DNA of 15,038 bases from JAZGER01 sp036480335 (GTDB taxonomy: Bacteria; Pseudomonadota; Gammaproteobacteria; DSM-19610). The stretch's first letter is position 1. Every line of letters begins with the position of its first letter. The translations under genes and the position numbers were made by a program. The stretch is from assembly GCA_036480335.1 (NCBI GenBank), contig JAZGGH010000091.1, positions 1 through 15,038 on the forward strand, in the 5' to 3' direction. The notes beneath the pieces were generated by a model. That model searched no databases. It was given only the letters and a program-made list of their open reading frames with translations, and was not told the DNA's origin. Shown in pieces: positions 1 to 7,041 of this stretch.

Positions 1-112
1 ACAATCCTGCGTTAAAAATCGGCTCAAAATGCTCATGTACTGCGTGTACACTGCGCTTTTTCGCCAATTTTTGCCTTGTCTTGCGCTCGCCTGAGACTTT
101 TCAACAGCCTGC
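1..112. repeat. Palindromic intergenic repeat, cut by the left window edge
   Basis: This non-coding stretch folds into a long imperfect hairpin. The inner stem is TGTAC (36-40) and GTACA (46-50) around a 5-nt loop. The outer arms pair imperfectly, for example AAAAATCGGC near 15-24 against GCCAATTTTT near 63-72. The distal part ends in a segment reading GAGACTTTTCAACAGCCTG (about 93-111). From memory, similar hairpins recur between genes in many gammaproteobacterial genomes, so this is probably a dispersed MITE-like repeat. The left end lies outside the window, so boundaries and target duplication cannot be judged. It sits just downstream of the DUF3135 gene and could act as a 3' hairpin, but there is no clear T-run terminator. 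Confidence 0.5.
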
Positions 113-163
113 TGGTCACCCGAATCATAAGGCGGGCAATAGTACGCGATCGTCCAGCCCACA

Positions 164-550
164 TCAAGCTTTTTTATCAGTTTCGTTTCCTTGCAGCATA
201 GAAATGACGCGGGCTTTTTCCAGAGCGGGTGATTCCACATCAATGAGCTGATCAAGCATAGACTTCAGACCGCCAGGCCCGTGGATGGAGTCCCACATCA
301 ACTGGCTGATCTTGATGCAGGCAGCCATCGGTGTTTTTTCTCGTTTTCGCATCTGATCGACTTTCCATTGCGTGCGCATAAGCCGTTGACGTTTTTCCGG
401 GTCTGCACCCGAAATTGTTGTATCGATCAATAACTTACGTCGGCGCTCGAAAGCTTCGGGGTCGTTTTTTGCCAGTCTTGCCCATTCGTCAAAATTGATT
501 TGTGGTGATGTCATCACAGAATGCGATGCGCCGGACTCTTTGTTGTCCAT
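164..550 (-). CDS. DUF3135 domain protein
   Basis: This predicted 128-aa soluble protein has unknown function. The DUF3135 signature is visible in order: an aromatic-rich start of the domain (FDEWARLAKNDPEAFE), a basic middle section with many Arg and Lys, and the conserved block MAACIKISQLMW. There is no signal peptide or membrane segment. The reading frame is open further upstream to a TTG at 631. The ATG at 550 is preferred because GGAG lies 7 nt upstream of it and the domain begins soon after. A shorter start at 514 is possible. The gene follows the CPXCG gene in the same direction after 90 nt, and may have its own promoter in that gap. The family call is from recognised motifs and fairly secure; the role is not known. 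Confidence 0.75.
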   Translation of the reverse strand: MDNKESGASHSVMTSPQINFDEWARLAKNDPEAFERRRKLLIDTTISGADPEKRQRLMRTQWKVDQMRKREKTPMAACIKISQLMWDSIHGPGGLKSMLDQLIDVESPALEKARVISMLQGNETDKKA

Positions 551-603
551 TTGGGTACTCCGATTTATTTTTATTGTCATTATTATTCTTTTATTAGAGA
601 GAT

Positions 604-631
604 ATTCTAACATATTCAGGACAAGCACCAA
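604..631 (-). promoter_or_regulatory. Candidate sigma-70 promoter for the DUF3135 gene
   Basis: On the minus strand a -35-like TTGGTG (626-631) is separated by 16 nt from a -10-like TAGAAT (604-609). The -10 is preceded by TGT, as in an extended -10 element. It lies in the AT-rich gap between the CPXCG stop and the DUF3135 start. The call rests on consensus resemblance only. Confidence 0.35.
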
Positions 632-640
632 AACAGGGTG

Positions 641-844
641 TTAGTCATCGTCACGCAATGTAACAAGAGAGGAGCATTTGCCTTCTGAATCAGTCATTAA
701 CTGGCATTCAATCGGTCTGCAGCAAACCTGGCAGTCCTCAATATAGGCTTGATTACCCGCAGAGCAGTCAAGCAGTATATCGAATACTTCACCACAATAA
801 GGGCAGGAGAGGGAGTAAGGTATCAGTTCTGAAGGGGTATTCAT
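641..844 (-). CDS. CPXCG motif-containing cysteine-rich small protein
   Basis: This 67-aa protein belongs to the small cysteine-rich CPXCG family. The N-terminal part carries CPYCGE, and a second cysteine cluster reads DCQVCCRPI, so four or more cysteines could bind a zinc ion as in a zinc ribbon. The segment between them, with DCSAGNQAYIEDC, is the family-typical linker. The C-terminus is acidic (RDDD). The molecular function of the family is not established. The ATG at 844 has a convincing Shine-Dalgarno, AAAGGT, about 6 nt upstream. That signal overlaps the 5-bp direct repeat bordering the mobile element next to it. Without the element, this gene would start about 10 nt after the hemW stop, so it was probably the fourth gene of the rph-rdgB-hemW operon. 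Confidence 0.85.
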   Translation of the reverse strand: MNTPSELIPYSLSCPYCGEVFDILLDCSAGNQAYIEDCQVCCRPIECQLMTDSEGKCSSLVTLRDDD

Positions 845-857
845 TCAATGACCTTTA

Positions 858-998
858 GGGCACCTCTATTAATCAGGATTTTCGTCTGAGTTCAAGGCGG
901 ATGGTTTTTGAGAACCGCAGTATATAAGGCATATATGAGGATCGCAAAAAATTATCCAACGCAGAAATCGGGCGAAAAGACGATTAATAGAGGTTGCC
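858..998. mobile_element. MITE-like palindromic element, full copy, with 5-bp direct repeats
   Basis: This 141-nt non-coding element has terminal inverted repeats. The left end is GGGCACCTCTATTAATC (858-874). The right end, read on the other strand, is GGCAACCTCTATTAATC. The interior is also an imperfect palindrome: the subterminal ATTTTCG segment mirrors the CGAAAAG near 973-979, and the centre is the near-palindromic TATATAAGGCATATA. The pentamer CTTTA flanks it on both sides (853-857 and 999-1003), consistent with a target-site duplication. There is no coding capacity, so mobility would depend on a transposase elsewhere. It separates hemW from the CPXCG gene within one transcription unit, and its RNA would form a long hairpin. 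I do not assign an IS family. Confidence 0.7.
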
Positions 999-1000
999 CT

Positions 1001-2170
1001 TTAATCAGCCAGAAAGTCGGCAACAAGGTCATCAAGGAATAATCTACCGTGGTGAGTCAGCTGTATCAATTGATTGTGAGCATTTACCACTAAAAAACCT
1101 TTTTCAACGGCCTGGGTAATGCCAGTCTCCAAACGAGATGCGTCAAGCCCGGTCGCAGCGGTGAAGTCTGCATAAGTGAACGGTGCAAGTAAACGCAGAC
1201 GGTTCAGAGCGTATTCAAAGACAAGATCTCTGCTCGATAGATGGTGTTCAGCCGACACTCTTGTCCCGTCGTGTCCTGCCAGGTACTGATCCGGATGGCG
1301 CAGCCGGGTTGTTCGCTTAACCGATTGTGAGGCCGCATCACTGATTTTACCGTGAGCACCTGCTCCAATGCCGACATAATCTCCAAATTCCCAGTAATTA
1401 ACATTATGATGACACTGTTGTCTGTGGCGGCAATAAGCAGATACCTCATACTGTTTGAAATTCGCAGTCTGTAACAGTTGTTGCCCTGCTTGCTGGATAT
1501 TCCAGATGAGTTCACTACCTGGCAATTTGGGGGGTTGCTGATAAAACAGGGTGTTGGGTTCCAGTGTCAGTTGATACCAGGAAAGGTGGCCTGGGGTGTA
1601 TGCTAAAGCTTGCTGTAAATCGGCAAGCGCATCGTCCACTGTTTGTCCGGGCAGGCCATACATCAGGTCCAGATTCAGGTTGTCAAAACCGGCATTTTGC
1701 GCGATCTGTATGGCCTGTTGAGCACCTACGGATGTATGAATTCGTCCCAGTGCAGACAGCTTTTTATCCTGAAAGCTTTGAATGCCAAGCGACAGGCGGT
1801 TGACGCCGGCCTGTCTGAATTCGGCAAAACATGTTTCTTCGACGGTTCCCGGGTTAGCTTCCAGTGTGATTTCCAGTCCGGGTTTTAGCGGTACACGAGC
1901 GCGTATACCCGCTAGCAATCGGTCAATAGCCTGCGCAGAAAACAGGCTGGGAGTGCCCCCACCAATGAAAATACTTTCAATCGTCCTGCCCCAGATGCCA
2001 GGAATTTCTGTTTCCAGGTCTTCCAGCAGTGCTGAAATATAGGCGTCTTCTGGTAATGCGGTTTTTTTCTGGTGTGAGTTGAAATCACAGTAGGGGCATT
2101 TTTTAACGCACCAGGGTATATGAATATAGAGCGTTAGCGGAGGTAATGCCGCGAAATGAATATCGCCCAT
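1001..2170 (-). CDS. hemW: Radical SAM heme chaperone HemW
   Basis: This complete 389-aa protein is related to oxygen-independent coproporphyrinogen III dehydrogenase. HemW proteins bind heme and are thought to deliver it to target proteins rather than oxidise coproporphyrinogen. The radical SAM motif is CVKKCPYCDF, with Cys21, Cys25 and Cys28 ligating the [4Fe-4S] cluster. The SAM-binding glycine motif is GGGTPS at 70-75. The family motif HNVNYWEFGDYVGIGAGAHG follows in the C-terminal half, and the tail has the usual winged-helix-like HemW C-terminal domain. HemW lacks the additional cysteine after the CxxxCxxC that marks the true dehydrogenase. The start is 6 nt after the rdgB stop, with a weak ribosome site, so translational coupling is likely. 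The stop codon lies inside the 5-bp duplication next to the mobile element, and the coding sequence is undamaged. Confidence 0.93.
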   Translation of the reverse strand: MGDIHFAALPPLTLYIHIPWCVKKCPYCDFNSHQKKTALPEDAYISALLEDLETEIPGIWGRTIESIFIGGGTPSLFSAQAIDRLLAGIRARVPLKPGLEITLEANPGTVEETCFAEFRQAGVNRLSLGIQSFQDKKLSALGRIHTSVGAQQAIQIAQNAGFDNLNLDLMYGLPGQTVDDALADLQQALAYTPGHLSWYQLTLEPNTLFYQQPPKLPGSELIWNIQQAGQQLLQTANFKQYEVSAYCRHRQQCHHNVNYWEFGDYVGIGAGAHGKISDAASQSVKRTTRLRHPDQYLAGHDGTRVSAEHHLSSRDLVFEYALNRLRLLAPFTYADFTAATGLDASRLETGITQAVEKGFLVVNAHNQLIQLTHHGRLFLDDLVADFLAD

Positions 2171-2176
2171 CAGCTA

Positions 2177-2767
2177 TCAGGTTAGCGCCTGAATCAGTTG
2201 TTTCAGCGCCTGACCTCGATGGCTGAGCTGGTTTTTCAGGTTGGCATCAAGCTCTGCCGAGGAGACATTCTGTTCAGGTACAAAAAAAATCGGGTCATAA
2301 CCAAAGCCATTAGCGCCCTGTGGAGCCTGCAGGATGCGGCCTTCCCAGGTGCCCTGAAATACAAGTGGGGTGGGATCGGTCGCATGGCGCATAAAAACCA
2401 TCAGGCATTGAAAACGTGCAGTGCGTTGTTCATCAGGTACGGTTTTCAGGTCGGACAGAAGTTTTTCAAGATTTTCCTGGTCGCTGGCAGCAATGCCAGC
2501 ATAGCGTGCGGAATAGATGCCTGGTGCTCCTTTGAGGGCATCAACCTCAATGCCTGAGTCATCCGCGATTGCCGCATGGCCCGTATGTTCGGCAGCGTTG
2601 CGCGCTTTTAGAATGGCATTCTCGATAAAGGTCAGTCCAGTTTCTTCTATCTCTGGTACAGAGAATTCAGATTGCGGAACAACGGTTAACGGACTGTTTT
2701 CAAGTAACTGGTTTATTTCGCGTACCTTACCCGGATTATTGCTCGCCAGGATAATTGTCTCAGTCAT
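2177..2767 (-). CDS. rdgB: RdgB/HAM1 family XTP/dITP pyrophosphatase
   Basis: This 196-aa protein hydrolyses non-canonical purine triphosphates (dITP, XTP, ITP) to monophosphates and pyrophosphate, keeping deaminated bases out of nucleic acids. Length matches the E. coli enzyme closely. Family motifs are SNNPGK at residues 9-14, the catalytic metal-binding block ADDSGIEVDAL, then GAPGIYSARYAG, GYDPIFFVPE and the C-terminal SHRGQAL. The ATG at 2767 was chosen because the family begins a few residues before the SNNPGK motif. The frame stays open upstream to a TTG, but that would add 17 unrelated residues overlapping rph. The start overlaps the last 8 nt of rph and the stop is 6 nt before hemW, which indicates one polycistronic unit with translational coupling. 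Confidence 0.95.
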   Translation of the reverse strand: MTETIILASNNPGKVREINQLLENSPLTVVPQSEFSVPEIEETGLTFIENAILKARNAAEHTGHAAIADDSGIEVDALKGAPGIYSARYAGIAASDQENLEKLLSDLKTVPDEQRTARFQCLMVFMRHATDPTPLVFQGTWEGRILQAPQGANGFGYDPIFFVPEQNVSSAELDANLKNQLSHRGQALKQLIQALT

Positions 2768-3476
2768 GCAGTGCTTCCTTCTGATGTTCACACAGTTCCG
2801 TGATACCTTTTTTCGCAAGTACTAACAGCGCATTCATTTCTGTTTCGTCAAAGGGTTCTTTTTCGGCGGTACCCTGTATCTCGATAAAGCGGCCGCTATC
2901 GGTCATTACAACATTCATATCCGTATCCGCATTGCAGTCTTCCGGGTAATCAAGGTCGAGAACCGGTACGCCGTTGTAGATACCTACGGAAACAGAAGCA
3001 ACGGCAGCTGTGAGTGGGCTTTGCTTGAGTTCGCCCGCATCAACCAGGCCATTAATAGCGTCTACCAGCGCGACATATCCACCCGTAATGCTGGCTGTGC
3101 GTGTACCACCGTCGGCCTGGATAACATCGCAGTCAATCGTAATCGACCGTTCGCCCAGTTTCTGCATATCGATGACCGCACGCAATGAGCGACCAATCAG
3201 GCGTTGTATTTCCATGGTGCGCCCACCCTGTTTGCCGCGAGCAGCTTCACGTCCCATGCGGCTGCCTGTAGAGCGTGGCAGCATACCGTATTCAGCCGTG
3301 ACCCAGCCCTGGCCCTTGCCCCGCAGGAATCCTGGAACACGTTCCTCAACACTCGCCGTGCACAGAACTTTGGTTTGACCAAATTCAACCAGAACAGATC
3401 CCTCGGCATGCATGGTGTATCGGCGGGTAATGGTGATTGGGCGCATCTCATCATTGTTACGGTTACTGGGGCGCAT
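2760..3476 (-). CDS. rph: Ribonuclease PH
   Basis: This complete 238-aa 3'-5' phosphorolytic exoribonuclease trims tRNA 3' ends and also acts on structured RNAs; the enzyme family works as a ring-shaped hexamer. Recognised segments include the N-terminal RPSNR, the phosphate-site region GFLRGKGQGWVTAEYGMLP followed by an Arg-rich stretch (SRMGREAARGKQGGRT), the QRLIGRSLRA helix, the DCDVIQADGGTRTASITG block, and the C-terminal EIQGTAEKEPF. All are typical and nothing is missing. CAGGAG lies 10 nt upstream of the ATG. It is the first gene of an operon with rdgB (8-nt overlap) and hemW. In E. coli rph and yicC are divergent neighbours; here a kinase/phosphatase pair lies between them. Confidence 0.96.
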   Translation of the reverse strand: MRPSNRNNDEMRPITITRRYTMHAEGSVLVEFGQTKVLCTASVEERVPGFLRGKGQGWVTAEYGMLPRSTGSRMGREAARGKQGGRTMEIQRLIGRSLRAVIDMQKLGERSITIDCDVIQADGGTRTASITGGYVALVDAINGLVDAGELKQSPLTAAVASVSVGIYNGVPVLDLDYPEDCNADTDMNVVMTDSGRFIEIQGTAEKEPFDETEMNALLVLAKKGITELCEHQKEALHD

Positions 3477-3500
3477 CTGTATTAAACTCCTGAATAATAG

Positions 3501-3543
3501 GGTTCCTCTATAAGATAATTAGGATTTTCGTAATAGAGGTGCC
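3501..3543. mobile_element. Internally deleted copy of the 858-998 element
   Basis: This 43-nt segment keeps both terminal inverted repeats (GGTTCCTCTAT at the left; on the other strand the right end reads GGCACCTCTATTA). It also keeps the left subterminal AGGATTTTCG seen at 876-885, but lacks roughly 100 nt of interior. AATAG flanks it on both sides (3496-3500 and 3544-3548), the same 5-bp duplication length as the full copy. On the minus strand it lies in the leader of rph, where CCTCTAT can pair with ATAGAGG as a small hairpin upstream of the rph ribosome site. Confidence 0.6.
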
Positions 3544-3560
3544 AATAGTCTTTGATCCGG

Positions 3561-3591
3561 ATAATAAGACTGTATTGCAACATAGTTGCAA
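3561..3591 (-). promoter_or_regulatory. Candidate promoter for the rph-rdgB-hemW operon
   Basis: On the minus strand TTGCAA (3586-3591) is followed after 19 nt by TATTAT (3561-3566). The spacing is longer than the usual 17 nt. The TTGCAA hexamer occurs twice here within a short stretch (3576-3591), so the pair could instead be a protein-binding site. The location is sensible, in the 190-nt gap between the phosphatase stop and the rph start. Only consensus resemblance supports it. Confidence 0.25.
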
Positions 3592-3666
3592 CAGGTTTGC
3601 CATCCGGTTAAGTGCGCTTAGAGGTGATGGTTCAGTGATGCATGGAATATGCACCACCGGGCTGTT

Positions 3667-4539
3667 CTATTTTTTCATTTCGTCGGCATAATCAATCATC
3701 ACCTGATTGATTTCGTCAATGGCGGACTGCAAGGGGTCGTCAGTAAAAGCTTTCTGCTTTTGTTTGGTTTTTTTCAGCCCGGTTTTTTCTGCGACAGCGG
3801 TATCAGGAAACCAGCGCATTACCACAGCACTGATGTTATCGCTGTTTGGATAACTCTGGGTTTCTGCTGTCATGGCAAGTTTATCGAGAGTTGCAGCCAG
3901 ATTCCTGGTTGTGTTGAGGCGAAATAACTGGCGTTCTGGCAGTGCGGACCAGAGCCCATCAGAACATAGCAGTAGAACATCACCGCTTTTGAGTGGTGAA
4001 TCATCAAAACTTATCGCCGGTGATTGCCTGTCATTACCCCCCATGCAGCGATTGACGCTGTTACGCAGGGGATGGGTATTGAATACTTTGGCGTCAATTT
4101 TTCCATTCGCATACAGTGCTTCCAGCGGCGTGTGGTCACGGGTACGTTTTACAACTTGGTCGAAACGCAGAAAGTACAGTCGACTGTCACCGACATGTGC
4201 CCACCAGGCATGACCATTCTGAACAATGCAGACAACGCAGACTGTGCGTGGATCAACAGGGGGCGATTCCTGTTGGCCGGCCGTGATTATTGCCTGATGA
4301 GCCTGTTGAATCGCGTTCGCCAGAAAAGCATGTGGATCATCAATGCTTCCCGTGTGCTGATTGAATAGCTGGCTAATACGGGTAACCGCTATTTGTGCAG
4401 CCAGTTCGCCACGTGCATGGCCGCCCATACCGTCAGCCACGATCATGAGTGTTTTTTCTGCTTGAGTGATGAAAGTACAACGATCCTGATTACAGGCGCG
4501 GTTGCCCAGTCTATTGGTAATGGCAGTCAGGGATGGCAT
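3667..4539 (-). CDS. PP2C-family Ser/Thr protein phosphatase
   Basis: This predicted 290-aa cytoplasmic, metal-dependent phosphatase probably removes phosphate from Ser/Thr residues placed by the kinase encoded just upstream. PP2C motifs occur in order: NQD at 17-19, the metal-binding VADGMGGHARGE with Asp36-Gly37, HVGDSRLY with GDSR at 117-120, RDHT at 134-137, CSDGLW with Ser-Asp-Gly at 193-195, and the terminal metal-binding SDN at 233-235. After the domain there is a tail rich in Lys then acidic residues, with no membrane segment. The ATG at 4539 lies 1 nt after the kinase stop and matches the family start; an upstream TTG would overlap the kinase gene. The pairing with a kinase is seen directly; the substrate is unknown. 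Confidence 0.9.
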   Translation of the reverse strand: MPSLTAITNRLGNRACNQDRCTFITQAEKTLMIVADGMGGHARGELAAQIAVTRISQLFNQHTGSIDDPHAFLANAIQQAHQAIITAGQQESPPVDPRTVCVVCIVQNGHAWWAHVGDSRLYFLRFDQVVKRTRDHTPLEALYANGKIDAKVFNTHPLRNSVNRCMGGNDRQSPAISFDDSPLKSGDVLLLCSDGLWSALPERQLFRLNTTRNLAATLDKLAMTAETQSYPNSDNISAVVMRWFPDTAVAEKTGLKKTKQKQKAFTDDPLQSAIDEINQVMIDYADEMKK

Positions 4540-4540
4540 T

Positions 4541-5473
4541 TTAGTCTTTGCCCAGTAATGTGTTAGCCAGACGTTCAAACGGGGTATTTGCCTTTTCTGT
4601 TTCTTTCTGGGTCAGTACTGTACGGAATTCCGCTACCGACTGCGGCCGCAGCATGGGATCCATTTCTGTTGCCCAGTCGATTGCCTGTAGCATTGTTTTC
4701 GAGTAGCGCTTTTTATACTGGCTAACGAGCGGTTTCTGTTTGTCCTCAGTTTGACGTTCATCAGCCGGCTGTCCAGGTTTGCCATCAATGCAGCTACGCA
4801 TGGTTGCACCCAGGGCATATAAATCGGTCCAGGGGCCGACATAGCCTTTGTTATCATACTGTTCGATCGGCGAATAACCGGGGCTGATCACCTGGCCTGG
4901 CTGTAACTGGCGACTCTGGGGAAAGCCATGTACAGCACCAAAATCGAGTAATATTGGCTGGCCGCCAGGCCTGATGTGGATATTGCTTGGCTTAATGTCC
5001 AGATGCAGAAGATCGTTGTTATGAATCAGCTCCAGACCATCCAGCAGGCGCATGAAAACGACATTGAGAAAGGTCTCACTTAAGCCGCCTTTGCGTTGTT
5101 TAAGATATTGTTGCAGATTCTGGCCGCCCTGATATTCCATCACCATATAAACAGTCCCATTGGCACGGAAAAAATTGACCACATTGACAATGTTCTGATG
5201 TTTCAGCTTTGCCAGTGTGCTGGCTTCCTGAAAGAACAATTTTCTACCACGGTTCATGCGTGAGGCTACATCCTCGGAGAGCGCGCTCACCGATCCGTCA
5301 GGATTGCGTTTACACATGGATCCAGGCATGTATTCTTTGATGACAAACTGTTTGCCAGAACGACGATGCCTGCCAAGATAGACGATGCTGAAGCCGCCGC
5401 CGCCGAGAATTTTTATCAGGCGATAATCATCAATTTTTGTGCCTGATGGCAGGCCGTCACTTTTTTTGGTCAT
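4541..5473 (-). CDS. Eukaryotic-like Ser/Thr protein kinase
   Basis: This 310-aa soluble protein is essentially one Hanks-type kinase domain with no transmembrane or sensor domain. The glycine loop is LGGGGFSIVYLG at 23-34, the ATP-anchoring lysine is Lys46 in VIKEY, and the catalytic loop is HLDIKPSN at 157-164 (Asp159, Lys161, Asn164). The metal-binding DFG is at 177-179, and SPGYSPIEQY takes the place of the APE region. The arginine that usually precedes the catalytic Asp (HRD) is Leu here, so this is a non-RD kinase; activity may not need activation-loop phosphorylation. The ATG at 5473 has only a weak ribosome site. The gene is the first of a pair with the PP2C gene (1-nt gap) and is divergent from yicC. 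The phosphorylated target is not indicated by the context. Confidence 0.9.
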   Translation of the reverse strand: MTKKSDGLPSGTKIDDYRLIKILGGGGFSIVYLGRHRRSGKQFVIKEYMPGSMCKRNPDGSVSALSEDVASRMNRGRKLFFQEASTLAKLKHQNIVNVVNFFRANGTVYMVMEYQGGQNLQQYLKQRKGGLSETFLNVVFMRLLDGLELIHNNDLLHLDIKPSNIHIRPGGQPILLDFGAVHGFPQSRQLQPGQVISPGYSPIEQYDNKGYVGPWTDLYALGATMRSCIDGKPGQPADERQTEDKQKPLVSQYKKRYSKTMLQAIDWATEMDPMLRPQSVAEFRTVLTQKETEKANTPFERLANTLLGKD

Positions 5474-5505
5474 ATAATTTTAAATTCAGGGTAAATCAAA
5501 TCGTA

Positions 5506-5530
5506 CTGCCGTAAACTCTGTCATCGGCAG
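5506..5530. promoter_or_regulatory. Inverted repeat between the kinase gene and yicC
   Basis: CTGCCG (5506-5511) and CGGCAG (5525-5530) form a perfect 6-bp inverted repeat separated by 13 nt. It sits in the 76-nt divergent intergenic region and ends about 20 nt before the yicC ATG. It could be an operator for a dimeric regulator or a hairpin in the yicC leader. The yicC ribosome site AGGAG (5536-5540) follows directly. Confidence 0.3.
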
Positions 5531-5549
5531 ACGACAGGAGTAGTTTAAG

Positions 5550-6416
5550 ATGATACGCAGTATGACAGCATTTGCCCGTGTTGAGATGGATTATAATGGT
5601 ACCGAAATCGAGTGGGAATTACGCTCTGTGAATCATCGCTATCTTGATATTCAGCCGCGTATGCATGAAGAACTGCGCGGTATGGAACCTGCTCTGCGAG
5701 AAAAGATCTCGCGCAGGGTAAGCCGAGGCAAGCTGGAATGCAGTCTGCGTTATCGATTGACACAGGCGGCGGACTCCAGGTTGCAGGTTGATCAACAATG
5801 CCTGCAGTCGCTGCTCGCGGCTTATCGCGAGATTGAACAGCTTATCTCGGAACCGGGTATTCCGAGAGTGATGGATTTGATGCAATGGCCCGGTGTGATA
5901 GAAGAACAGACGCCAGCGTTGCAAGATATCAACACGCCTGCCATGGAGCTTCTCGACAGGGCTCTGGATGAATTTATCGAGACAAGAGAACGCGAGGGTG
6001 CCAAAATCACCGATATGCTACTCAAACGCTGTGATGGCGTGCAGGCACAGGTGGCTGTGGCGCGTAAAGTGTTGCCAGATATTCAGATGCAAATGCGTGA
6101 TAAATTGCTTACGCGGCTTGAAAAACTGGCTGTGCCAGCAGATGAAAGTCGGCTCGAACAGGAACTGGTGTTTCTTGCGCAAAAACTGGATGTTGATGAA
6201 GAGATTGACCGGCTGGAAGCGCATGTAGAAGAGGTCAGAAATGTTCTCAAACGCAAGGAGCCAGTGGGCCGCCGTCTCGACTTCCTGATGCAGGAGCTGA
6301 ATCGCGAAGCCAATACCCTGGCATCAAAATCGGTAGACAAGGTCACCACAGATATAGCAGTGGAATTAAAAGTGCTGATCGAACAAATGCGCGAACAGGT
6401 ACAAAACGTCGAATGA
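5550..6416 (+). CDS. yicC: YicC family endoribonuclease
   Basis: This complete 288-aa protein belongs to the YicC/YloC family, which is known as a class of endoribonucleases; E. coli YicC has been linked to small-RNA turnover. The N-terminal domain starts with the family signature MIRSMTAFAR, followed by WELRSVNHRYLDI and the basic RVSRGKLECSLRYR. The conserved C-terminal domain contains DVDEEIDRLEAHVEEV, then GRRLDFLMQELNREANTLASK, close to the usual end. The middle is helical and charged. AGGAG lies 9 nt before the ATG. The stop overlaps the gmk start in an ATGA, so the two are co-translated, joining an RNA-processing gene to nucleotide metabolism. The gene is intact. Confidence 0.93.
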   Translation: MIRSMTAFARVEMDYNGTEIEWELRSVNHRYLDIQPRMHEELRGMEPALREKISRRVSRGKLECSLRYRLTQAADSRLQVDQQCLQSLLAAYREIEQLISEPGIPRVMDLMQWPGVIEEQTPALQDINTPAMELLDRALDEFIETREREGAKITDMLLKRCDGVQAQVAVARKVLPDIQMQMRDKLLTRLEKLAVPADESRLEQELVFLAQKLDVDEEIDRLEAHVEEVRNVLKRKEPVGRRLDFLMQELNREANTLASKSVDKVTTDIAVELKVLIEQMREQVQNVE

Positions 6417-7033
6417 AAACCGGAACTCTGTATATTGTTTCTGCGCCTTCGGGTGCCGGCAAAACCAGTCTGATCAAGGCTTTGCTGGAGACACTGAAAA
6501 CAGCACGGTTATCCATTTCCTATACCACGCGTAAACAACGCCCAGGTGAGGAAGACGGTGTACATTATCATTTCGTCAGTAGTGAAACATTTACAGATAT
6601 GTTGACTAACAAAGCTTTTCTGGAACATGCCGAAGTGTTTGGTAATTACTATGGTACATCCAGTCAGGCGGTGCAGCAGCAACTGGAAACTGGCGATGAT
6701 GTGATTCTGGAAATTGACTGGCAAGGTGCACGCCAGGTGCGTAAACAGTTTTCCGACAATAGCGGAATCTTTATTCTGCCACCCGGCAGAGATGAGTTGA
6801 ACAAACGGCTGTCAGCGCGCGGCCAGGATAATGAAGAAATTATCCTGGCGCGTATGCAGCAGGCGGTCAGTGAAATTTCTCATTATCATGAATATGATTA
6901 TGTTGTCATCAATGATGATTTCGATGTGGCAGTAGAGGATTTGCTGGCAATTTTCCGTTCCGGTCGGCTGACGCTGGCGCATCAGCAACAGTTCAATGCA
7001 GATATTCTGCGGTCATTAGAGCAGGCGGAATAG
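6413..7033 (+). CDS. gmk: Guanylate kinase
   Basis: This complete 206-aa cytosolic enzyme phosphorylates GMP to GDP with ATP, an essential step in making GTP and dGTP. The P-loop is SAPSGAGKTSL at 10-20. The GMP-binding signature is SYTTRKQRPGEEDGVHYHF at 36-54. The segment VILEIDWQGARQV and the lid region RLSARGQDNEEII follow as in the family. Length is normal. The start overlaps the yicC stop by 4 nt. In E. coli gmk is followed by rpoZ and spoT. Here the next gene converges only 8 nt away, so those genes must lie elsewhere. No terminator is evident in that short convergent gap. Confidence 0.96.
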   Translation: MKTGTLYIVSAPSGAGKTSLIKALLETLKTARLSISYTTRKQRPGEEDGVHYHFVSSETFTDMLTNKAFLEHAEVFGNYYGTSSQAVQQQLETGDDVILEIDWQGARQVRKQFSDNSGIFILPPGRDELNKRLSARGQDNEEIILARMQQAVSEISHYHEYDYVVINDDFDVAVEDLLAIFRSGRLTLAHQQQFNADILRSLEQAE

Positions 7034-7041
7034 CTGCAGTA

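Noticed and set aside
2768..2818. Longer N-terminus for RdgB from a TTG start
   Set aside because: The extra residues are not part of the family, they overlap rph coding sequence, and the ATG at 2767 gives the normal length.
5473..5478. TATAAT on the plus strand as a yicC promoter
   Set aside because: It overlaps the kinase start codon and has no -35-like hexamer at 16-18 nt, so I cannot support it.
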